Virus record (IMG/VR): IMGVR_UViG_3300032006_000026 | Coordinates: 1 to 40,731 of that record | Direction: 5' to 3' (one strand) | Length of the DNA: 40,731 nt | DNA from: a virus | Notes under the pieces: model-generated | What the model was told of the DNA's origin: nothing | The model's database searches: none | The model's input: only the letters and a program-made list of their open reading frames with translations | Shown: positions 8,820 through 16,600 of the stretch, piece by piece | How the letters are laid out: every line of letters begins with the position of its first letter | Numbering within the stretch: the first letter of the stretch is position 1 | Position numbers and translations under genes: made by a program

Positions 8820-9611
8820 TTAAAATGGTTGATCGGAACTAGCAGATGGACTACCAGTAGCAGTTAAACTTTGTCCTGTGGTATTTGCAACAGTCGCAGT
8901 TGTAGAACTGGTAGATGTACAACACAAAAGAATTACATTAGATGCTGTTGCACCTTGACTTGTTGTTGTAAGTGTACAATCTGGTGGGGTAAAATTAGAA
9001 GTATAAAGTGCTTGTTTTGTATAACGAACATTAGATATATAACCTTTCCAGCTTCTACCATATGATTGAAGTCTTCCTACCTCAAAATGCGAATCATTAG
9101 ATACACTTCTACTATCTGAACTAACTGAACCCACGCTAGTACCATTATGGTAAAGAGTAACATTATTTGATCCTGTACCATTACGAACTAAAGCTATATG
9201 ATACCATGTATTATTAGATATAGATACTGTTGATGAATTAACCCAATTATTACCTTGGTCTCCACCAGCAATATTACCAGTACCATTCGTATGAATCCAT
9301 ACTCCACAATCACAAGATGTACCATATTTTCCAGCCATACACTGCCAACCACCCAAAGCCGTATTTTTCCAGAAACACTCTAGTGTAAAATTTCCAGTTC
9401 CTACATCATCCATCGCACTATTATCCTGAACTTGTAAGTACTTAGTAGTGGATTGATCACCAAAGTCAACAGAACCACTTGTAGGTCCACAATCATCACC
9501 ACCACCACCAGAAGCAGTGTGGTGAAAATTTAAACCCCCAACACCACCAGTCATGCCAGTTACTCCAGCCATAGGAGATTCTTTAACAGTAGGATACCAT
9601 AAATTACTCAT
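8820..9611 (-). CDS. Single-domain LamG lectin-like virion protein
   Basis: This 263-residue paralogue of the downstream two-domain protein carries one LamG domain (about residues 50-215), with YLQVQDNSAMDDVGTGNFTL, ECFWKN, TWYHIALVRNG, NVTLYHNGTSVGSVS, HFEVGRLQSYGRSW and KGYISNVRYTKQALYTSNFTPP. It ends in the same TTTSQGATASNVILLCC tail module. Its N-terminus, VKESPMAGVTGMTGGVGG, aligns with that of the 478-residue protein. It lies 4 nt downstream of the 745-residue fibre stop and 9 nt upstream of the other LamG stop, so the three are co-transcribed. The pair looks like a lectin gene that duplicated, with one copy gaining a second domain. Host-polysaccharide binding is the likely role. Confidence 0.88.
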   Translation of the reverse strand: MSNLWYPTVKESPMAGVTGMTGGVGGLNFHHTASGGGGDDCGPTSGSVDFGDQSTTKYLQVQDNSAMDDVGTGNFTLECFWKNTALGGWQCMAGKYGTSCDCGVWIHTNGTGNIAGGDQGNNWVNSSTVSISNNTWYHIALVRNGTGSNNVTLYHNGTSVGSVSSDSRSVSNDSHFEVGRLQSYGRSWKGYISNVRYTKQALYTSNFTPPDCTLTTTSQGATASNVILLCCTSTSSTTATVANTTGQSLTATGSPSASSDQPF

Positions 9612-9615
9612 AATT

Positions 9616-11853
9616 TTAAGTTGCGTTAGTTAAGTTTGCAATAACTTTGAAACCAGAGTCACCAGTATTAGTTGCATGTGTACAGATAATAGTGTATACA
9701 TAAATATCCAATCCATTAGAACCACCAGCACTAGGAGCAGAACCACCTACCCATTCCTCTGTTACTGCATTACCATCAATAGTAACGTTGGCAGAATAAC
9801 CACCAGCAGCAGCAGTTGTGATGACTGTTACTGTAACTACATCACCAGCATCCATTACACTATTTAAACTGATACTACCACTAACTCTTATATCTGGTGT
9901 ACATGTAGTTGTCTCTTGAGTAGTAAAGTAATGAACCATACCACCTTGAAGATCAATAGTATTATTATCACTTAACTTACCAGCAGTTATATTAACTCTC
10001 TCTACCAACTCACCATTACTAAATGAGAATCCACCATTATTTGTGATATGAAGTCTTTGTACTGTGCCAGTGTTGAATTGCAACTGATCTACATTATGAT
10101 CATATACAATTTTTACTCCATCATTATCAGCTACATCACCAAATAATAAACCAGAAGTACCATCATTCGCAGTCAAGAACTGTAAATAATTGGTTCCACT
10201 TCTCTCTAGTGTTATTTGTGATGATGCATGACTTTCACCACCACTTTTTGACTGCATCACATGAAGTTCGGATTGTGGAGAACTGGTTCCGATACCAACT
10301 AGGCCACCATCTGTGATTCGCATCTGTTCATCATCAGTAGCATCAAGAGCTGTTCCATCAGCTGCGTATCTGGTAAGAAATAGCATATCCATACCACTCC
10401 TACCATCGGTAGATTCAACAGCTATTCCTGCTCTTAGTATATTAGGTGATGATCCTTGACCAGCCGCCGTAATGAGTGGCATGATTTGTGCTGTGGCTAT
10501 GGTATCCCCAGTCGTAGGAACAACTGTGAAACCACCATCACTGAAATCTTGAGTCCGAGATAGTAAGTTAGTACCTAGACGTAATTTTGCACCACTTCCA
10601 TCAACTTTATTAGTTCCTATACCAACCTTTCCAGAAGCAATACGCATATCTTCTGCGCCAGCAGTTTCTACTGTAAATGTATTAGCAGCAGGGAATCTTA
10701 ATGCAGTATCTGTATCTCCCGTATGAAGTATCTTATCTGCTACATCAAGTGTGGTAGCAGTAGCAATACCAGTCGTTACCGTTCCATCGTTAGTCGTCTC
10801 AAATTTTTTGGTATTATCATAGAAGAGCTCTACATTACCATTGCCATTACATTCAATATTAGTTTCAACACTACCACTAGCACGGTTTCCGATGATGAAA
10901 GGTCCACCCTCATTCGCTGTTAATTGGAATTTATCGTCATTATCATCTCCTTCATCAGCGTAAATATAAACATTTGCAGTTCCACCCTCTGGTCCCCTGA
11001 CCATTATGCCATTTCCATCCGTGTTAAAAACTTTAACATTATCATAGTAAAGATCAACTGAGCCGTTATCTGACATGACAATATAATTTTCGTCATGCGT
11101 ACCATTTTGTAAACCAAAGGTATCTGCTCCTATGTATAACCCACCAGCACCAGTATGCGTGATCTTAGAGTTACTTCCATCATGATATGCGGTAAGATCC
11201 GATGCATCTCCCACGTTTAATCGTACATTATCAAGTAGATGTACATCACCAGTTCCACTAAAGGTTGCTACTCCAGCAATACCCATAGTAATGCCAGAAC
11301 CTACTGTAAGTTCTCCACCAGTTATATTAACACCACTCTTGGCAGTTATAAGACCAACAGAGTCTACACTTGTTACATCTTCATAGGTTAATGTACCAGC
11401 AACTGATAATCCAGCACCAATATATACGTTCTTAGCAATAGCAGCACCACCATCAACTATTAAAGCACCTGTAGTAGTTGATGTAGAATCTGTAGTACCA
11501 TCAACATTAAGAGCACCAGTAATAGTAGCTGCAGCACCCGTAAGATTACCACTAAGACCTAAAGCAGTAATAATACCCGTTACAACTTCATCTGTTACTG
11601 CTAATCGAACAAGAGTGGATATACCAGATACTGCAAGACTAGAAGCATCAAGAATTGGAAAAGATCCAGTATAACTTGATGCTGTTATAACACCTGCACT
11701 ACCTAATTGAATATTAGTTCCTACTTTTACTTCACCACGAACATCTAAAGTAGAACTAGGAGCAGTACTAGCAATTCCTACTTCATTCGCTACTGATTCT
11801 ACGGCAAAAGTGTTTTGATTTCCTAGACCTGCTAGATTACGTGCTGCTGACAT
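9616..11853 (-). CDS. Modular repeat tail-fibre protein (745 aa)
   Basis: A long fibre starting MSAARNLAGLGNQNTFAVES with GIASTAPSSTLDVRGEVKVG. It then carries the GALIVDGGAAIAKNVYIGAG and TYEDVTSVDSVGLITAKSGV module that is nearly identical, at DNA level, to one in the 728-residue fibre (59 nt without mismatch). Further on are GSVDLYYDNVKVF, VYIYADEGDDNDDKFQLTAN and GNVELFYDNTKKFETTNDG, shared with the 656-residue fibre. A bacteroidete- and algal-virus-style block follows (RFPAANTFTVETAGAEDMRI, MRITDGGLVGIGTSSPQSEL). The C-terminus from AGKLSDNNTIDL (YFTTQETTT, IDGNAVTEEWVGGSAPSAGG, GDSGFKVIANLTN) is the same knob as in the 656-residue fibre. Transcription probably starts at the TATAAATA box 13 nt upstream. 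Confidence 0.88.
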   Translation of the reverse strand: MSAARNLAGLGNQNTFAVESVANEVGIASTAPSSTLDVRGEVKVGTNIQLGSAGVITASSYTGSFPILDASSLAVSGISTLVRLAVTDEVVTGIITALGLSGNLTGAAATITGALNVDGTTDSTSTTTGALIVDGGAAIAKNVYIGAGLSVAGTLTYEDVTSVDSVGLITAKSGVNITGGELTVGSGITMGIAGVATFSGTGDVHLLDNVRLNVGDASDLTAYHDGSNSKITHTGAGGLYIGADTFGLQNGTHDENYIVMSDNGSVDLYYDNVKVFNTDGNGIMVRGPEGGTANVYIYADEGDDNDDKFQLTANEGGPFIIGNRASGSVETNIECNGNGNVELFYDNTKKFETTNDGTVTTGIATATTLDVADKILHTGDTDTALRFPAANTFTVETAGAEDMRIASGKVGIGTNKVDGSGAKLRLGTNLLSRTQDFSDGGFTVVPTTGDTIATAQIMPLITAAGQGSSPNILRAGIAVESTDGRSGMDMLFLTRYAADGTALDATDDEQMRITDGGLVGIGTSSPQSELHVMQSKSGGESHASSQITLERSGTNYLQFLTANDGTSGLLFGDVADNDGVKIVYDHNVDQLQFNTGTVQRLHITNNGGFSFSNGELVERVNITAGKLSDNNTIDLQGGMVHYFTTQETTTCTPDIRVSGSISLNSVMDAGDVVTVTVITTAAAGGYSANVTIDGNAVTEEWVGGSAPSAGGSNGLDIYVYTIICTHATNTGDSGFKVIANLTNAT

Positions 11854-11866
11854 TATACTTTTTAGT

Positions 11867-11874
11867 TATTTATA
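11867..11874 (-). promoter_or_regulatory. T4 late-promoter box TATAAATA with embedded stop codon
   Basis: An exact minus-strand TATAAATA. Its internal TAA (11872-11870) is the stop codon of the upstream 582-residue gene. The box ends 13 nt before the ATG of the 745-residue fibre, which would leave only a very short leader. The exact consensus supports function; the short spacing lowers certainty. Confidence 0.5.
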
Positions 11875-13618
11875 TTGAAGAAGCTGCTGGAAAAACTGGT
11901 TCGTTATCCGAAGCTTCATCTGTTGACTCTATAACAATAAATGCGGTGTCATCATTACCACCCACCCTTGTACCAGTAGATAGAGTAGTGCTAGTAAGAA
12001 GAGTGATTTCTCCATTAGAGTAACCTGATCCTCCTCCACCTCCACCATTACCGCCTAATGATGGACCATCACCACCTCTGGCTCCTGCTCCTCCACCACC
12101 ACTATTTTCATTAAGACCATTACCACCATTTTCTCTATATCCAAATCCTGCTTTATATCCTCTATCTAATTCTGCACTACCAGTAATTATATCACCATCA
12201 TAAGTGCGAGCCTGAACATTTGTTCCTATATCTTGGCAAGGAGCATAACCTTGAGCCGCATAATAATCTCCAACGGTACATTTAGGCATGAATCCACCTT
12301 CATTATTATCAGAATCAAAATTTACAGCAGTAGTATTAGTTGCTCCAAAGTATGCTTTTGCATAGGAACCAGAAGTACCCATCTCACCTGTATTAATCTG
12401 TTCTCCTCCTCCACCACCATTAATACCTTGACCACCTTCACCAGCTAATCCTACTCCACCACCATCTCCACCTCTTCCACCAGTACCTGCTCCTCCACCT
12501 CCACCACAAACTGCAATAACATTTGCTTTGCGATATAATACAGCAGAACCTCCACCACCAGGATTACCTCCTTGTGGTGCAAGGTTAGCAGAGTATGGAA
12601 CTCCTAGTTTAATTGTATATTCTGTATCTTTAAGAAGAGTAATCTTAAATACTGATATTCCACCATATCCTCTACGTCTACCACTCTGAGAATCACCTCT
12701 CGATCCACCCATTGTAATCTTTACTTCACTATTTGTCTCTGATGGATAAATTGTAATTGATCTAGTAGCAGCAGATGTATCAGCACGGAAAGAAAGAGCA
12801 CCATCTGATAAATCAACAGTTCCAGTAGAATTTAATGTAGTAGAGTTTTCACTAAATGTCTCATATTTAATAATATTTCTTGCAGCAGTAACATCATAAT
12901 CAACAACACTACTATAAACTGGAGATGGATTTGCTGTATTATGACTTACTTTACATTGTATAGTAGATACTCCAATAGTAGTAGAAGATATACTAAGTTC
13001 AGTAGTAGCAGATCCAGTTACAGTTGAACTATCACTTAATTCAGTACCATCCTGTGACCATTGATATGAGAAATCGGTAGTACCATCAGTAGCAGTTGCA
13101 TATAAACTAAAAGTATGAGTAGCACCAGTTGCAACTGTTTCTTCTTGAGGTTGAGTAACAATTGTTATTTCAGGAAAAACTGTAAGAGTTCCTATTCCAG
13201 AACTTAAAGGTTCATTTGGTGCATTTCCTGTAGAATATCCACCCAAACTAACAGAAGTAACTCCAGTAATATATTCAGGAACATAATCAGCTTGAAGATA
13301 ATATTCTCCTCCGTTCACATCATTAGTAAGATTGCTTATAGTAAGAACAGTAGATCCTGCACCACTAATTGTATTGCCAGCAGAAGTATTTCCGTCAGTT
13401 AAAGATCCAACTCCAACCCTATACCATCGATAAGTAATAATTCCAAGGTTATTTGGAGAATTAGCAACAGACCCTACTGTTGTGAAACTTGCAGTAGCAA
13501 TACCAGTAAAAGTTGCAATTCCTGCAGTACTAGTTGCTACTCCAACAGGATTAGTAGTAAATGACAGGTCAGGACCGTTAAGATCAAGACCTGTTGGGAC
13601 TAATGGAAACAATGACAT
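11870..13618 (-). CDS. Ig-like plus glycine-rich virion adhesin
   Basis: This 582-residue protein has three zones. Residues about 55-148 (ITYRWYRVGVGSLTDG, TISNLTNDVNGGEYYLQADY) and about 150-245 (ITIVTQPQEETVATGATHTF, SYQWSQDGTEL, IQCKVSHNT) are two Ig-like beta-sandwiches with the usual W and the GxYxL/C strand pattern. Residues about 300-582 form a glycine-rich domain with GGGGGAGTGGRGGDGGG and similar runs. Ig-like domains in tailed-phage virions commonly attach weakly to host-surface polysaccharide. Glycine-rich domains act as adhesin tips in T-even gp38. The combination argues for a receptor-binding or surface-adhesion protein; this is inference. It starts 6 nt after the stop of the 1984-residue protein and no separate promoter is obvious, so it is likely co-transcribed with it. 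Confidence 0.85.
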   Translation of the reverse strand: MSLFPLVPTGLDLNGPDLSFTTNPVGVATSTAGIATFTGIATASFTTVGSVANSPNNLGIITYRWYRVGVGSLTDGNTSAGNTISGAGSTVLTISNLTNDVNGGEYYLQADYVPEYITGVTSVSLGGYSTGNAPNEPLSSGIGTLTVFPEITIVTQPQEETVATGATHTFSLYATATDGTTDFSYQWSQDGTELSDSSTVTGSATTELSISSTTIGVSTIQCKVSHNTANPSPVYSSVVDYDVTAARNIIKYETFSENSTTLNSTGTVDLSDGALSFRADTSAATRSITIYPSETNSEVKITMGGSRGDSQSGRRRGYGGISVFKITLLKDTEYTIKLGVPYSANLAPQGGNPGGGGSAVLYRKANVIAVCGGGGGAGTGGRGGDGGGVGLAGEGGQGINGGGGGEQINTGEMGTSGSYAKAYFGATNTTAVNFDSDNNEGGFMPKCTVGDYYAAQGYAPCQDIGTNVQARTYDGDIITGSAELDRGYKAGFGYRENGGNGLNENSGGGGAGARGGDGPSLGGNGGGGGGSGYSNGEITLLTSTTLSTGTRVGGNDDTAFIVIESTDEASDNEPVFPAASSI

Positions 13619-13624
13619 TTATTT

Positions 13625-16600
13625 TTACTGGAAGTTTTGTCCTGTAATTACACCAAAGATACCTTGATTATCTAAATCATATCCATCAAAAATATTGAAG
13701 GAGTAAATATCACTCTTGGATGCAGTTGTTGTAACCTCTGGAACAACACCACCTGGCCAGTATACTGCAACAGCATCATCATCACCGTTGTGTATTGTGT
13801 TAATACCAACCCCATATCCACCTGTACTATTTTGAGTTAGTTTCAGAGTAAAGGATTGTGATGTATTAACTACTTGATCAGCATTATATAATCTAATTCT
13901 AGAAATATCATCAGTAACAGTACAAATAAATGTACTTGCCTCATTTAGATAAATCTTAATCTGATTAGATTCAACTTCAAGATATCGAACTTCATTAGAG
14001 GCAGCTTGTAATCTAGTGTGTCCTACAACATCTAAACCTGCCCTTGGGGTTACAGTTCCAATACCAGCACCAGATGTAGTAGTTGCAAATATAGTAGAAC
14101 TACCTCCTACCTTTATATTAGTAGCAGTTAGAATACCAATCGTTAAATTACCACTCGTAACCTCTAATGCTGTTGCGGTTATAATACCAGTAACATAAGC
14201 ATTCTTAGAAACTAATTCATTATTAAAGAACGCAGATCCATAGACAAATAGGTTAGTTGATCCAATACCAACTGATGCATCATCAGTATTAGCACCAACC
14301 GTCAATCCATGAATTGAAGGAACTGAAGTTCCTATACCAACTTTACCAGCATCATAAGTATAGTAAGTAATGGATGAACCACCCGAAACATAATTTGTCC
14401 AACCTGCTGCACTAACATTAAGACTGGTTAATGCACTACCATCACCCTTAAATGCAGTTGCAGTAACTGTGCCTGATACATTAACATCTACGAAAGTAGA
14501 AACACCAGACACATTTAGATTACCAGCAGCATCTAAAGCAAATGAGGTAGATCCAGAACCAACTTGTAATATATTTGTACCTGGAGTTGTAGTTGCAATA
14601 CCTACCTGATCGTAAGTATATACATCACCTTCTTTATTCAAACTTACATTACCAAATCTCTTCCAATCATTCTCAGAAGTATAAACCCAACCAGCATATC
14701 CACCTTGGTCTGGGTTAGCAAAGTAAGTAACATCTCCTGGGTTTCCTGCGAGAGTAGGAGTTCCTAATCCAACACTATATTTTCTAGCAACAGTTGCATC
14801 ACCTTGAATGTATACATTCTGTGCCTCAACACCCTTAGTAGAATTAACAGTCAGTTTGTTATTTAATATAACAGGACCATTAAACTCAGATGAAACCTTA
14901 TTATCATCACCACCATCAACCTTAATTGAACGTGCAAATGTTCCCTCTGTAACCTGAGTTACATTTATAGAAGGAAGATTAGCAATATCCTCACCAGTTA
15001 CTGTCTGGATAGGAGTATCAACAATCTCCTCCTTTCCTGTAACCGTGCTTACCTTCTTATTACCAGAGTATGCAATACCCTTATCATTCATTCCTGTGTA
15101 AAAGTTTACACCACCATCTTGCTTAGTTGATTGTGCTAATCTTTCTTCTTCAGGAGTAACAACTCTATTCTGTTTAGATGGGAATGCAGTTGAATAATTA
15201 CCTGGACCAAAACCAACATACTCAAACGTATGACCAGAAGCACGAATCAATGAGTGTCTTCTGAGTTCAACTGGTTCAACAGCAACTTTTCTAACAACAG
15301 AATTAATAACATGACTATCTGCTTTAGATCCCATGACTCCACGGAATACGGTAACAGAAGAATCTCCATCTGCAACTGTGGTCTTGACCCTCATCATCTC
15401 ATTATCTACAACTAGATAATCACCAATATTAATATCATTATTACCTGAACTTTGATTAGTAAGAGAAACAGTTGTTGTGGTAGAATTACTAACTGCTGCA
15501 GAAAGTGTAGTGGTTAATCCAGCATATGTTGGAACTTGTCTACCTGTTAAATTCTCATCTTCTACAGTAATTACACCACCATTAGCAGCATATCCTTCAC
15601 GATAAGCATAGATGGTTCCTGATGCAGTTGGATTGGTAGTACCAGTTCCCATATTGACTGCAAACTGAGTCAAACTATTGTTCTGAGTAACAACAAAGTT
15701 GCCGTTATATTGTGCTTGACCAGCACCAACAAACTCCACACTCTCATCTACTGATAAACCATGATTACCACTACTGGTTATGGTTGCAATACCAGAGTTA
15801 AAGTCATAACTTATTGCACTAATAGGAACAGATTCACCTGTTACCTGCATATATGCATCAGCAGTTAATGTGTAACCTACACCAACAGGTATCTGAGCTT
15901 CGGAACTTATACCAATTGTAGCAAATCCAGAAACAGCAGATGCAGATGCAACAGTAAAACTTCTTGCTACACCAACATCAACACCACTAATTCTATAGAG
16001 TTGATTATATCCAGCATAAGATTCAGATGATACACCAGATACTCTAACTACATCACCAACGTTATTATAAATCTTTTCAACTTCAACAACTGCCTGAACA
16101 AATCCAGAAGTAGTAGCAACACCAACAACATTTAGAGTATTACCAATACCATATGCACTACCACCATCCATTAACTTAACAGCAGTAATAGTACCACTAC
16201 CATTAACAGTTAATTTTGCACTCGCACCGTCACCAGTTGTAGAAGATCCAATGGAAACTAAAGTAGCATTATAAAGATCTCCTGCAGCACCAGATCCATA
16301 ACCAGCACCACCAGAAGAAATACCAATCTTAGTAATTCTATTCAGACCATGCTCTAATGTGGTAGTAATAGTATGAGCACTTCCTGTAGCAGAAACAATA
16401 TTAGTAATACCAATACCAATCTCAGTATCATTAAGGAACTTGTTTAATGTTTCTTTTGTAAGACTATGTTGAGGATTATCAACTACAACCTTACCAATTG
16501 TGCTAGGTAATGCAAATGATTTTGTCTCAGCAGGATCAGAAACTGGTGTGTCTCTATTAGTTTGAGGATAAAGATCCTTAACTGGTTGAGAAAATGCCTC

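Noticed and set aside
1406-11853. Diversity-generating retroelement or CRISPR-like array suggested by repeated DNA in fibre genes
   Set aside because: Repeats are in-frame coding modules of different lengths; no reverse transcriptase, template-variable repeat pair with A-specific changes, or regular spacer-repeat pattern is seen.
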